In this document: piece by piece, positions 1 through 9,394 of the stretch
Numbering within the stretch: the stretch's first letter is position 1
Layout of the letters: each line of letters starts with the position of its first letter
DNA from: Streptomyces sp. P9-A2
GTDB lineage: Bacteria; Actinomycetota; Actinomycetes; Streptomycetales; Streptomycetaceae
Assembly (NCBI RefSeq): GCF_036634175.1
Contig: NZ_JAZIFX010000001.1
Span: forward strand, 6,696,001-6,760,000
Length of the DNA stretch: 64,000 nt
Reading direction: 5' to 3'
The notes under the pieces: model-generated
What the model saw: the letters and a program-made list of their open reading frames with translations, nothing else
Told to the model about the DNA's origin: nothing
Database searches by the model: none
Translations under genes and position numbers: made by a program

Positions 1-255
1 GCGCTTGCCGGAACCGCCGGCCCCGGGTCCGCCGAGACCCGCCGCGAAGCCTTCGAGGACGCGCACGGCCTCGGTCTGGCTGGGCTGGTTCGGGTCCGGT
101 ATGTACGTGCCGAAGCGGACCGCGTCGAACCGCGGCGGCGGCACCATCTCGGCGACGAGCCGGTCCGCGGGGACATGCGGCTCACGGGCGCACAGGGACA
201 GCGGGGCCGCTTCGGCCGTGGCACCGGGCCGGGAGGCGGGGGAGGAGGACGACAC
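1..255 (-). CDS. zapE: ZapE/AFG1-like P-loop ATPase, N-terminal part only
   Basis: The reverse strand reads 85 codons from a GTG at 255 to the window edge without a stop. An in-frame TGA lies just upstream of that GTG, so the start is well fixed. The peptide begins VSSSSPASRPG and continues with PLSLCAREPHVPADRLVAE, then a block containing RFGTYIPDPNQPSQTEA. This is the typical N-terminal region of actinobacterial ZapE/AFG1-family ATPases, which in E. coli act at the division septum. The Walker motifs would lie beyond the edge, so the ATPase itself is not visible. The gene is divergent from the reductase gene at 293, with 37 bases between their starts. The family call rests on recognising the N-terminus only. 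Confidence 0.7.
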   Translation of the reverse strand, partial: MSSSSPASRPGATAEAAPLSLCAREPHVPADRLVAEMVPPPRFDAVRFGTYIPDPNQPSQTEAVRVLEGFAAGLGGPGAGGSGKR

Positions 256-292
256 GCTTCCTCATACTACGGGGCGTGGAACACTGCACGTC

Positions 293-1183
293 ATGCGACG
301 CCTGTTCCCTGTGACCGACGAAACAGCAGCTCCCGGCGGGAGGCCCGGTACCTCCGGAGGCGGCCGTGGTGGCCCTGGAGGCGGTGGGAGCGGTGGAGGC
401 GAGGACGGAAACGGCCGGGAGTGGAGCCTGGCCGAGCTGGCGGCCGCGTACGCCTACCCGGAGGCGGAGGCGGAGGCAGGGGCAGGAGCAGGGGCAGGCT
501 CGGGGCCGGGTGAGGGCCGGGTGCCGTGGCTGCGAGCCAACATGGTGTCCACGCTCGACGGTGCCGCCCAGCACGAAGGCCGCTCGCAGCCCATCTCCTG
601 CCCCGCCGACATGCGGATCTTCGGCACGCTGCGGGCGCTGGCGGACGTCGTGCTCGTCGGTGCGGAGACGGTTCGGCAGGAGGGCTACCGGCCGGCCCGC
701 GTGCGTGCCGGCTTCGCGGCGGCGCGGGAGGCGGCCGGGCAGGGGCCGGCCGCGGCGATCGCGGTCGTGTCCGCGAGCCTGGACCTGGACTTCTCCCTGC
801 CGCTGTTCACCTCCCCGCCGGTGCCCACCCTGGTCCTGACCGGCTCCGCCGCACCCCCGGCCGGGGTCGCGGCAGCCGAGGCGGCCGGGGCCCGGGTCGT
901 GATCGCCGGGGAGGGGGCGGGGGTGGACCCGGGGCGTGCGGTCCGGGCCCTCGCGGAGCGGGGGTACACCCGGCTGCTGACCGAGGGCGGTCCGCGACTG
1001 CTGGGACAGCTGGTGGCGGCCGGGGTGCTGGACGAACTCTGTCTGACCGTCGCCCCGATGCTCACCGCGGGTGACGCTCAGCGCATCGCCGGGGGGCCCT
1101 CTGTGACACTTCCGCGGCGTTTCACGCTGAAGTCGATGCTGGAGGAGGACGGCTTTCTCTTCACGCGGTACGCGCGGTCCTGA
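293..1183 (+). CDS. Pyrimidine/flavin-type reductase, RibD C-terminal (DHFR-like) family
   Basis: This 296-residue protein starts at ATG 293. An acidic and Gly/Ala/Glu-rich N-terminal third of about 80 residues precedes a RibD-C domain. Visible motifs are NMVSTLDGAAQ (substrate loop), the block RALADVVLVGAETVRQEGY, and the NADPH-site region LLTEGGPRLLGQL followed by DELCLTVAPML. The family reduces ribosylamino-pyrimidines or similar substrates with NADPH. The stand-alone Streptomyces members have no established substrate, so only the fold and a cytosolic reductase role are claimed. The Glu-Ala-Gly run (EAEAEAGAGAGAG) before the domain is low-complexity. The gene is divergent from the zapE-like gene and may share its promoter region. 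Confidence 0.8.
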   Translation: MRRLFPVTDETAAPGGRPGTSGGGRGGPGGGGSGGGEDGNGREWSLAELAAAYAYPEAEAEAGAGAGAGSGPGEGRVPWLRANMVSTLDGAAQHEGRSQPISCPADMRIFGTLRALADVVLVGAETVRQEGYRPARVRAGFAAAREAAGQGPAAAIAVVSASLDLDFSLPLFTSPPVPTLVLTGSAAPPAGVAAAEAAGARVVIAGEGAGVDPGRAVRALAERGYTRLLTEGGPRLLGQLVAAGVLDELCLTVAPMLTAGDAQRIAGGPSVTLPRRFTLKSMLEEDGFLFTRYARS

Positions 1184-1434
1184 CCCCGGTGTGGCCGGAG
1201 GGGACCGGGCGTGGCCGGAAGCGGTCGGGCCACGTGACCGGAAATATACGGAAACGGGTTCGATGGTTACCGCTGGTCCGGTAATCGGCGGAATGTTCTG
1301 TTCCGCTTGATGCCGTGAGGGGCAGACTGAATCCGGCAGTGCCCGTGCGAACACGGGGCAGGATGGTTTCCGCAGGGCCTGGCTCGGCCCACGGGGAAGA
1401 GGGCCCGTGGCCCTCCGAGGAGAAGGGGCGCCTG

Positions 1435-1908
1435 GTGTTCACCAGCGTACTGATGATCGAGAAGGCCCTGACGTCCGCCGACGTGGACTTCGTCACCACC
1501 TTGCACGGCGACGAACAGGTCACCTTCCAGGTGCTGCTCCAGCCGCGCGGAGAGCAGGCGGACCGGCTGTTGCGGGCCATCGACGACGTGGCCCTCGGCG
1601 AGCTCGACGACGCCGTCCGCGAGGGGGAGACTCCCGAGGGCGAGGAGGCCAAGACCATGGGGGAGCGGGCCCTGGAGGTGTCCCTGCAGGCCCTGCACAC
1701 AGCCGGTCACGCGGCCGAGGGCCGGCTGATCGAGGACCACCCGCTGGACGCCCTGAGAGCGATGGTCCAGGAGGCCGGGGCCGACGAGGTGATCGTGCTC
1801 ACCGATCCGCACTACGTGGAGGAGTTCTTCCACCGTGACTGGGCCTCCCGGGCCCGGCACAAGGTGGGAGTCCCGGTGCTGAAACTGTTCTCGCACAGCA
1901 AGACATAG
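1435..1908 (+). CDS. Conserved small protein of unknown function, possibly USP-like fold
   Basis: I chose the GTG at 1435 because GAGGAGAAGGGG lies just upstream; the open frame itself extends back to 1315. The 157-residue product begins VFTSVLMIEKALTSADVDF and ends VPVLKLFSHSKT. The pattern of beta strands and helices (FVTTLHGDEQVTFQVLL, DEVIVLTDPHYVEEFFHRDW) suggests a nucleotide-binding alpha/beta fold like universal stress proteins. Homologues in databases are often labelled indole-3-glycerol phosphate synthase, but I see no TrpC barrel motifs, so I do not use that name. It sits 119 bp upstream of murC on the same strand. Function unknown. Confidence 0.75.
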   Translation: MFTSVLMIEKALTSADVDFVTTLHGDEQVTFQVLLQPRGEQADRLLRAIDDVALGELDDAVREGETPEGEEAKTMGERALEVSLQALHTAGHAAEGRLIEDHPLDALRAMVQEAGADEVIVLTDPHYVEEFFHRDWASRARHKVGVPVLKLFSHSKT

Positions 1909-2027
1909 GCTGGGGCGGCGCCTTCGCACGAGGGCGCGGGGACCTTCGTCCCGCTCGTCGCACCACTCGTACGACCCGCACTACTCGTACGATCCGTACC
2001 ACTCGTCACCACTGGGGAGAAACACGC

Positions 2028-3443
<1,416 letters not shown>

Positions 3444-3539
3444 CGGCGTCGACGCGGGAGCGCCGACGCGGGAGCGCCGACGCGGGAACGCCGAAGACGT
3501 AAGAGAAGCGGCAAGAAGAAGTGGAAAGGCTGGAGGCTC

Positions 3540-3947
3540 ATGTCGTACGACGTGGAGAAGCCGGACGAGCAGTGGCGCGCGGAACTGTCGCCGTCCGAGT
3601 ACGCCGTGCTGCGCCAGGCGGCCACGGAGCCGGCCTTCACCGGTGAGTACACCGACACCAAGGCCGAGGGCGTGTACGCGTGCCGTGCCTGCGGTGCCGA
3701 ACTGTTCACCTCGAAGACCAAGTTCGAGTCGCACTGCGGCTGGCCCTCGTTCTACGACCCGCGGGACTCCGAAGCGGTCGAACTGATCGAGGACCGGTCG
3801 CACGGCATGGTGCGCACCGAGGTGCGCTGTTCCCGCTGCGGCTCACATCTCGGACACGTGTTCGAGGGTGAGGGGTATGCGACACCCACGGACCAGCGGT
3901 ACTGCATCAACAGCATCTCGCTGAAGCTGCGGTCCGCCGAGGGCTGA
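3540..3947 (+). CDS. msrB: Peptide-methionine (R)-S-oxide reductase MsrB
   Basis: This 135-residue enzyme reduces the R-epimer of methionine sulfoxide in oxidised proteins. The structural zinc is bound by two CxxC pairs, CRACG (about residue 49) and CSRCG (about 98). The conserved CGWPSFYDP and GSHLGHVFEGEG blocks are present, and the catalytic Cys lies in RYCINSISLKL near the C-terminus. Full-length for the family. A GGAGG lies directly before ATG 3540. It ends just before a strong terminator hairpin, so murC-msrB (96 bp apart) probably form one transcript. Confidence 0.95.
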   Translation: MSYDVEKPDEQWRAELSPSEYAVLRQAATEPAFTGEYTDTKAEGVYACRACGAELFTSKTKFESHCGWPSFYDPRDSEAVELIEDRSHGMVRTEVRCSRCGSHLGHVFEGEGYATPTDQRYCINSISLKLRSAEG

Positions 3948-3966
3948 CCCGCACACCGTGCCGACG

Positions 3967-4009
3967 CCGAAGGGCCGCCGGGGACTCATGGTCCCCGGCG
4001 GCCCTTCGG
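3967..4009. terminator. Strong terminator hairpin after msrB
   Basis: A perfect inverted repeat with 19-bp arms (CCGAAGGGCCGCCGGGGAC and its complement) surrounds the 5-base loop TCATG. It begins 20 bases after the msrB stop. There is no T-run, as usual for Streptomyces. Confidence 0.85.
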
Positions 4010-4060
4010 TGTCTCGGTGTCTCCGTGTCTCCGTGTCCGTGTGTCTGTGCGTCCGTGCGG
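4010..4060. repeat. Low-complexity GTGTCTC-type tract
   Basis: A run of short degenerate units (GTCTCGGT, GTCTCCGT, GTGTCTGT, GCGTCCGT) follows the msrB terminator directly, with 6 to 8 bases per unit. It has no coding sense on either strand and marks the border with the decayed two-component remnant. Confidence 0.6.
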
Positions 4061-4082
4061 GATACCCGCCCGACCCACCGGC

Positions 4083-4495
4083 CGGCGGGGCGTCGTGGTG
4101 TCCTCGACGGTCCGTGGCACCCTGCCCGTCGAGCGGGAGCCGCACGGTGAAGACCGTCGGCCCCGGCCCGCCGGTGCTCAGCTCGATGTCGCCGCCGTGC
4201 GCGGCGGGGTGCCCGCCTCCGCCGCGTCCAGCCGGGCGAGCAGCAGCAGGTCGTCCAGCAGCGCGCCCATCCGGGCGGCTTCGGCCCGCAGCCGGTCCAG
4301 CACGCCGAAGCCGTCGACGTCGGGCGGCATGATGTCGAGCACCACGACGTCCGGCCGGAACGCGGCGGCCCGACGCAGCGCCTCCTCACCGGAGTGGGCG
4401 GTGACGGCCTCCCAGCCCTCGTACCGGGCAACGGTCGCCACCAGGTCGGCTGTCGGTGGATCGTCGTCCACGACGAGCAGTCGCACTTTCTCCAC
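4083..4495 (-). pseudogene. Remnant of a response regulator / sensor kinase pair collapsed by deletion
   Basis: From ATG 4495 the minus strand encodes a clean receiver-domain start: MEKVRLLVVDDDPPTADLVA, the acidic pocket VDDD, and phospho-acceptor VVLDIMPPDVDGFGVLDRLR. It then jumps, in frame, into LRAEAARMGALLDDLLLLARLD, which is the segment after the H-box of a sensor kinase. It stops at 4178 after PRTAATSS. In another frame the DNA continues as AHGGDIELSTGG and PTVFTVRLPL, the C-terminal end of a HATPase domain. The rest of the receiver, any DNA-binding domain, the sensor, the H-box and most of the ATPase are absent. The simplest reading is two deletions that fused the ends of an adjacent regulator-kinase pair. 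The residual 105-codon ORF is unlikely to work as a regulator. Confidence 0.75.
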
Positions 4496-4782
4496 CCGCT
4501 CCTACTGAGGCACCCGGCCCCGGAGGTGTTTCGAACAGCGGGTTCACGTGAGGTTTCCCGTGGTGGGCGCGGGGCAGGCGGCGTGGGGCGTCCCGGTCGG
4601 GCGGCCGGGACGGTCGGGGCGGCCCGACCGGCCGTGCGGCAGGCGAGAGGCACGGAGGCAGGGGAGGCGCGGACAACCCGTTCTCCGGGCGCTGTCGGAG
4701 GTGCCGTCTACACTCGACCGGCGGCAGACCCCGAGGCCGTCTCGGCCAGAAGTTTCCAGCCACCCGAAGGGCATCCGGCGTC
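4496..4782. other. Non-coding gap before the osmoprotectant transporter
   Basis: About 290 bp between the two-component remnant and the ABC ATPase gene. It contains several GC-rich imperfect palindromes around 4585-4640. GTGCCGTCTACACT near 4703-4716 could hold a -10 element (TACACT) for the transporter operon. No convincing gene is seen. Confidence 0.4.
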
Positions 4783-5907
4783 TTGATACGGATCGAATCA
4801 GTCACGAAGCGCTATCCGGACGGCACGGTGGCGGTCGACCGGCTCTCCCTGGAGATTCCCGACCGCTCGATCACCGTCCTCGTCGGACCGTCGGGCTGCG
4901 GCAAGACGACCACCCTGCGCATGATCAACCGCATGGTCGAACCCACCGAGGGAACGATCCTGCTCGACGGTGCGGACATCCAGCGGCAACCGGTCACCAC
5001 CCTGCGCCGGTCCATGGGATACGTCATCCAGAACGCCGGACTGTTCCAGCACCGCACCATCGTCGACAACATCGCCACCGTGCCCCGCATGCTCGGCTGG
5101 GGCAAACAGCGGGCCCGGGAACGGGCGGCGGAGCTGATGGAGCGGGTGGGCCTCGACACCGCCATGGCCAAGCGGTACCCGTACCAGCTCTCCGGCGGCC
5201 AGCAGCAGCGCGTCGGGGTGGCGCGGGCGCTTGCCGCGGACCCGCCGGTGCTGCTGATGGACGAGCCGTTCTCGGCCGTCGACCCGGTGGTCCGCAAGGG
5301 CCTCCAGGACGAACTCCTGCGGATCCAGGAGGAGCTGGGCAAGACCATCGTCTTCGTCACGCACGACATCGACGAGGCGGTCAAACTCGGCACGATGGTC
5401 GCCGTCCTGCGCGAGGGCGGCCGGCTCGCCCAGTACGCGCCGCCCGCCGAGCTGCTCTCCGACCCCGCGGACGCGTTCGTCGAGGACTTCCTGGGCGCCG
5501 ACCGGGGCATCCGGCGGCTCTCCTTCCTCACCACCGCCGCGCTGGAACTGGCCACCGACACCGTGATCCCGCCGGACGCCACCGCCGAGCGGATCGGCGC
5601 GGCCGACGCCGCCCACCTCCTGGTGACCGACGACGAGGGACGCCCGCTCGGCTGGTCCGAGCCGCGCCGGCTGACCGCCGGGGACATCCGGCCGGACCAG
5701 CTCCTGCCGTACGGGCGCCCGTTCGTGCCCGGGGTGGACTCGCTGCGGGTCGCACTCGACTGCGCCGTGCTCTCCCCGACCGGCTGGGCCGTCGCGGTGG
5801 ACGACGCCGGCCGGGTGCGGGGAGTCGTCTCCCAGCAGACCATCGGCGACGCCATCCGCACCGCGCACCGAGGCGGCCGCGCCGACGACGAGAAGGTCGC
5901 CGGATGA
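4783..5907 (+). CDS. Osmoprotectant (glycine betaine/choline type) ABC transporter ATPase, OpuCA/ProV-like
   Basis: This 374-residue ATPase energises uptake of quaternary-amine osmoprotectants. The nucleotide-binding domain has Walker A GPSGCGKTTT, the signature LSGGQQQRVGVARAL, Walker B VLLMDEPFSAVDP and the switch His in FVTHDIDEAV. The region after about residue 230 resembles the paired CBS-type regulatory module of OpuCA. TTG 4783 starts MIRIESVTKRYPDG. It is the first of four co-directional genes, and its stop overlaps the next start (ATGA). Confidence 0.9.
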   Translation: MIRIESVTKRYPDGTVAVDRLSLEIPDRSITVLVGPSGCGKTTTLRMINRMVEPTEGTILLDGADIQRQPVTTLRRSMGYVIQNAGLFQHRTIVDNIATVPRMLGWGKQRARERAAELMERVGLDTAMAKRYPYQLSGGQQQRVGVARALAADPPVLLMDEPFSAVDPVVRKGLQDELLRIQEELGKTIVFVTHDIDEAVKLGTMVAVLREGGRLAQYAPPAELLSDPADAFVEDFLGADRGIRRLSFLTTAALELATDTVIPPDATAERIGAADAAHLLVTDDEGRPLGWSEPRRLTAGDIRPDQLLPYGRPFVPGVDSLRVALDCAVLSPTGWAVAVDDAGRVRGVVSQQTIGDAIRTAHRGGRADDEKVAG

Positions 5908-6611
5908 GCGGCTTCTTCACCATCCCCAGCGACCTCCAGCACAGCTGGACCGGCCTGATCGGACTGCACCTGAGGGAGGCGCTGATCCCGGTCGCGGCCG
6001 GGCTGCTGCTCGCGCTGCCCATCGCCCAGCTGTGCGGCCGATTCCGCTGGCTGTACCCGCCGGTGCTCGGCCTGACGACCGTGCTGTACGCCATCCCGTC
6101 ACTGGCGTTCTTCGTCGTCCTCATCGACTACACCGGCCAGACCGAACTCACCGTGATGATCCCGCTGGCCCTGTACAGCCTGGTGGTGCTGATCCCGGCG
6201 ATCGTCGACGGCGTGCGCTCGGTACCGGACGAGACCCTGGCCGCCGCCACCGCCATGGGCTTCGGCTCCGTACGGCGCTACACCCAGGTGCAGCTGCCGA
6301 TCGCCGCGCCCGCCATCATCGCCGGCCTGCGGGTCGCCACCGCGTCCAGCATCTCCCTGGTCAGCGTCGGCGCCCTGATCGGCAACCAGGGCGCCCTCGG
6401 CAACCTGCTCGCGGCCGCGCAGAAGTACGACCGGCCCGAGCTCGCGGTCAACGCCGTGCTGACCATGGCCGTACTGGCGATCCTGTGCGACGCCCTGCTG
6501 GTCCTGCTCCGGGTCCTGCTCACGCCCTGGATGCCCCGCGGCGCACAGTCCGGGACCAGGTCCACCGTGGGTCCGGGGCGGTTCGGGAAAGCCGAGGCCG
6601 AGGCCCTGTGA
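5904..6611 (+). CDS. Osmoprotectant ABC transporter permease, OpuCB-like
   Basis: This 235-residue membrane permease overlaps the ATPase stop by 4 bases (ATGA). About five or six hydrophobic helices are visible, for example LIPVAAGLLLALPIAQLC and VLTMAVLAILCDALLVLL. The ATPase-contacting loop reads ETLAAATAMGFGSVRRYTQV. The segment SSISLVSVGALIGNQGALGN is characteristic of OpuC/ProW-type permeases. It presumably pairs with the next permease to form the channel. Confidence 0.88.
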   Translation: MSGFFTIPSDLQHSWTGLIGLHLREALIPVAAGLLLALPIAQLCGRFRWLYPPVLGLTTVLYAIPSLAFFVVLIDYTGQTELTVMIPLALYSLVVLIPAIVDGVRSVPDETLAAATAMGFGSVRRYTQVQLPIAAPAIIAGLRVATASSISLVSVGALIGNQGALGNLLAAAQKYDRPELAVNAVLTMAVLAILCDALLVLLRVLLTPWMPRGAQSGTRSTVGPGRFGKAEAEAL

Positions 6612-7330
6612 ACATCTTCGGCTTCGCCCAGGCGTTCTTCGGCGACAGCGCCAACTGGCAGGGCTACGACGGCATTCCGCAGCGCTTCCTCGAACACCTC
6701 CAGTACTCGCTGCTGGCGCTCGCCGTCGCCGCCGCGATCGGCCTGCCCGTCGGCCTGCTGACCGGGCACACCGGCCGCGGCGGGAACGCGCTCGCCTTCA
6801 TCGCCAACGCGGCCCGAGCCCTGCCCAGTTTCGGCCTGCTGGTGCTGGTGGTCCTGCTGATCGGCTTCGGCCTGCTGCCCGTGATGATCCCGCTGGTCGT
6901 CCTGGCCGTCCCGCCGATCCTGGTGACCACCTACGAGGCCGTCCGCACCGTGGACCCCTCCCCGGTGGACGCGGCACGCGGCATGGGTATGCCCGAGTCA
7001 CGGATCCTCTTCCAGGTCGAGGTGCCGGTGGCGCTGCCGCTCATCCTCAGCGGACTGCGCTCGGCGGCCATCCAGATCGTGTCCACGGCCACCATCGCCG
7101 CGTACGTCAGTCTCGGCGGCCTCGGCCGGTACATCATCGACGGGCTCTACCAGCGCGACTACGAGAAGGTGGTCGGCGGCGCCACCCTGGTGGCGTTCCT
7201 GGCGCTCGTCACGCTCGTGTTGTTCTGGGCGGCGGGACGATTCGTGGTGTCACCCGGGGTGCGCAGGCGACAGCGGCGGAAGGGCCGGGCGAAGAATCCC
7301 CGCGCACGGCCCGCCGAGTGCCAACCGTGA
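6608..7330 (+). CDS. Osmoprotectant ABC transporter permease, OpuCD-like
   Basis: This 240-residue second permease starts at a GTG overlapping the preceding TGA (GTGA), so translation is probably coupled. Hydrophobic helices include LLALAVAAAIGLPVGLLTG and FGLLVLVVLLIGFGLLPVM. The coupling loop is PVDAARGMGMPESRILFQVE, and AAYVSLGGLGRYI matches the family. The C-terminus is basic (RRRQRRKGRAKNPRARP). It forms the heteromeric channel with the 5904 gene product. Confidence 0.88.
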   Translation: MNIFGFAQAFFGDSANWQGYDGIPQRFLEHLQYSLLALAVAAAIGLPVGLLTGHTGRGGNALAFIANAARALPSFGLLVLVVLLIGFGLLPVMIPLVVLAVPPILVTTYEAVRTVDPSPVDAARGMGMPESRILFQVEVPVALPLILSGLRSAAIQIVSTATIAAYVSLGGLGRYIIDGLYQRDYEKVVGGATLVAFLALVTLVLFWAAGRFVVSPGVRRRQRRKGRAKNPRARPAECQP

Positions 7331-7377
7331 TCCGGCCGCGCTTGACGGAGGGTGAAGCGGCTGGATTGGATCGGTGG

Positions 7378-8334
7378 ATGACTTCTACCGCGAAACGCAG
7401 CTGGTCCAGGACGAGGCACACCGGTGCGGCGGCCGTCGCGCTCGCCGCCGCGACGGCCCTGCTCGCGGGCTGTTCGTCCGGCGACACCTCCGACAACCCC
7501 CTCGAGGAGGAGAAGGCGGAAGCCGGCACCGTCGTCGTCGGTTCCAACAACTTCGCCGAGAGCACCCTGCTCGCCGACATCTACGGCGAGGCACTCAGGG
7601 CCAAGGGCCTCAAGGTCACCTACAAGCACAACATCGGCAGCCGGGAGACGACCTACGGTCTGATGAAGAACGGCTCCATCACGGTTCTGCCCGAGTACAA
7701 CGGCTCCCTGCTCGCCTACCTCGACCCCGAGGCCGAACAGGAGTCCCCCGACGCCGTCAACACCGCCGCCAAGGCCAAGCTCGACAAGAAGCTGACGCTG
7801 CTGGACCCGTCGCCGGCCGAGGACAAGGACTCCGTCAGCGTCAACGCCGAGACGGCGAAGAAGTACAAGCTCACCGCGTCGTCCACCCTCGCCGACCTCA
7901 AGGACGTCGCACCGGAGCTGGTGATCGGCGGCTCGCCCGAGTTCCAGACCCGGCGCCAGGGCCTGGAGGGCCTGAAGTCCGTCTACGGGCTGGAGTTCAA
8001 GTCGTTCAAGGCGCTGGACGCGGGCGGCCCGCTCACCCAGGCGGCGCTCACCCAGAACGAGGTGCAGGCGGCGGACATCTTCACCACGGACCCGACGATC
8101 GTGAAGGAGAAGTTCGTCGTCCTGGGGGACCCGGAGAACCTCTTCGGTTTCGCCAACGTGACCCCGCTGGTCCACAAGGACGCCCTCTCCCCTGAGGGTG
8201 TCGACGCCCTGAACAAGGTTTCCGCCAAGCTGGACACCGAGACCCTGTTGGACCTGGACGCCCAGGTCCAGCTGGACAAGAAGGACCCACTGGACGTGGC
8301 GAAGGCCTGGCTGGAGTCGGCCGGGCTGGTCTGA
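7378..8334 (+). CDS. Osmoprotectant ABC transporter substrate-binding lipoprotein, OpuCC-like
   Basis: ATG 7378 gives a 318-residue protein with a lipoprotein signal: basic TAKRSWSRTRHT, a hydrophobic stretch, and lipobox LLAGC (Cys about residue 35). The mature part begins GTVVVGSNNFAESTLLADIY and has SRETTYGLMKNGSI and VLPEYNGSLLAYL, the hallmark segments of the OpuAC/OpuCC betaine-binding fold. It should capture glycine betaine, carnitine or choline outside the membrane for the preceding permeases. The frame is open further upstream (to 7318), but the signal peptide fixes the start. Confidence 0.9.
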   Translation: MTSTAKRSWSRTRHTGAAAVALAAATALLAGCSSGDTSDNPLEEEKAEAGTVVVGSNNFAESTLLADIYGEALRAKGLKVTYKHNIGSRETTYGLMKNGSITVLPEYNGSLLAYLDPEAEQESPDAVNTAAKAKLDKKLTLLDPSPAEDKDSVSVNAETAKKYKLTASSTLADLKDVAPELVIGGSPEFQTRRQGLEGLKSVYGLEFKSFKALDAGGPLTQAALTQNEVQAADIFTTDPTIVKEKFVVLGDPENLFGFANVTPLVHKDALSPEGVDALNKVSAKLDTETLLDLDAQVQLDKKDPLDVAKAWLESAGLV

Positions 8335-8399
8335 CGGGCCGTCCCCGGACGCTCCGTCGGCCGAAGGTTCCTCCGGGGTGACGATTCCTCCCCGAGGGG

Positions 8400-8432
8400 G
8401 TGGGGCGCGGTCCGCGGAGGGCCGCGCCCCAC
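8400..8432. terminator. Bidirectional terminator between the osmoprotectant operon and cvnD
   Basis: Perfect 11-bp arms GTGGGGCGCGG / CCGCGCCCCAC with an 11-base loop, between two convergent genes (ends at 8334 and 8451). Confidence 0.75.
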
Positions 8433-8450
8433 CTGCGTTCCACCCACGCC

Positions 8451-9047
8451 TCACCCCGCCGGCGTGGCGGCGGCGATCAGCCGGTCCAGCAGGGCGATCA
8501 GTACGTCCCTGGACGACGTCCGGTCCCGTGCGTCGCACAGCAGCACCGGCACGCCCTCCGGCAGCGTCAGCGACTCCCTGATGTCCTCGACCGGGTAGGG
8601 GTGCTCCCCGTGGAAGCCGTTCACGGCGATGACGAACGGGATGCCCCGGCGCTCGAAGAAGTCGATCGCCGCGAAGCTGGACTCGGGCCTGCGCACATCG
8701 ATCAGGACCACCGCGCCCAGCGCGCCGAGGGACAGGTCGTTCCACATGAACCAGAACCGCTGCTGGCCCGGCGTGCCGAACAGATACAGCACGAGGTCGT
8801 CGGAGACGGTGATCCGGCCGAAGTCCAGCGCCACGGTGGTGGCACGTTTCTCCTCGATGCCCTCGAGGTCGTCGACGCCGAGGCCCGCCATGGTCAGCGG
8901 TTCCTCGGTACGCAGCGGGGCGATCTCGCTGACCGAGCCGACCATGGTCGTCTTGCCCACGCCGAAGCCCCCGGCGATCAGGATCTTGACCGTGTCGGGT
9001 GCCGGACGCTCGGTGGGCGCCGGAGCGGTGATGTCAGAGCCGGCCAA
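8451..9047 (-). CDS. cvnD: Conservon GTPase-like protein CvnD
   Basis: This 198-residue Ras/MglA-like NTPase is the fourth gene of a conservon. P-loop GGFGVGKTT is at residues 26-34. The G3-like motif FGTPGQQRF carries the Gln after Gly, and DVRRPESSF and AVNGFHGEHPYP occupy the G4 region, where the usual NKxD is not canonical. The TTG at 9047 is the only plausible start downstream of an in-frame TGA, and it overlaps cvnC by 14 bases. Conservon proteins form a membrane-associated complex with roles in development in Streptomyces. The effector of this copy is unknown. Confidence 0.92.
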   Translation of the reverse strand: MAGSDITAPAPTERPAPDTVKILIAGGFGVGKTTMVGSVSEIAPLRTEEPLTMAGLGVDDLEGIEEKRATTVALDFGRITVSDDLVLYLFGTPGQQRFWFMWNDLSLGALGAVVLIDVRRPESSFAAIDFFERRGIPFVIAVNGFHGEHPYPVEDIRESLTLPEGVPVLLCDARDRTSSRDVLIALLDRLIAAATPAG

Positions 9048-9393
9048 GGCCGTCCCTCACTTTCTGCAGCAGATCCAGGTCCGGTTTGGTGCGGGTGACG
9101 TGGTGCGGCGGGCGGACGATGATCCGGCCCGCCTCCAGCAGATCGCAGAGCATGATCACGACCACGCTCATCGGGAGGTCGAGACGCGCCGCGAGCTCCG
9201 CCACCGCGAGGGGCTCCGCGCACAGCCGCAGGATGCGTGTGTGCTCGGGCTGGAGCCGGGCGGCCTCCACGGGCTGGGGCTCGACCGTCGTCACCGTCGT
9301 GATGAGCGTGAAGTCGGCGCGGCTGGGCCGCGTCCGGCCACCGGTCAGGGTGAACGGTCGGACGAGCCGGCCCGCGAAATCGCCTTCGGCCAC
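9034..9393 (-). CDS. cvnC: Conservon protein CvnC (DUF742)
   Basis: This 119-residue DUF742 protein reads MAEGDFAGRLVRPFTLTGGR, then a winged-helix-like region LRLCAEPLAVAELAARLDLP followed by SVVVIMLCDLLEAGRIIV. The GTG start at 9393 lies one base after the cvnB stop, and the gene runs into cvnD. DUF742 proteins are constant members of conservons and probably bridge CvnB and CvnD. Confidence 0.92.
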   Translation of the reverse strand: MAEGDFAGRLVRPFTLTGGRTRPSRADFTLITTVTTVEPQPVEAARLQPEHTRILRLCAEPLAVAELAARLDLPMSVVVIMLCDLLEAGRIIVRPPHHVTRTKPDLDLLQKVRDGLGRL

Positions 9394-9394
9394 C

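Noticed and set aside
182..1354. 390-codon open frame on the minus strand opposite the RibD-like reductase gene.
   Set aside because: It mirrors the GC-rich third-base pattern of the real gene and its product is Arg/Pro/Gly-rich without any fold. It is a shadow frame, though the zapE-like gene shares part of its area in another frame.
1435..1908. Label indole-3-glycerol phosphate synthase for the small protein before murC.
   Set aside because: No TrpC motifs are visible and the protein is too short for a TIM barrel. The label is probably a propagated database error.
4178..4495. A functional stand-alone response regulator.
   Set aside because: The receiver is cut after the phospho-acceptor region and continues into kinase sequence. 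The fold cannot be complete.
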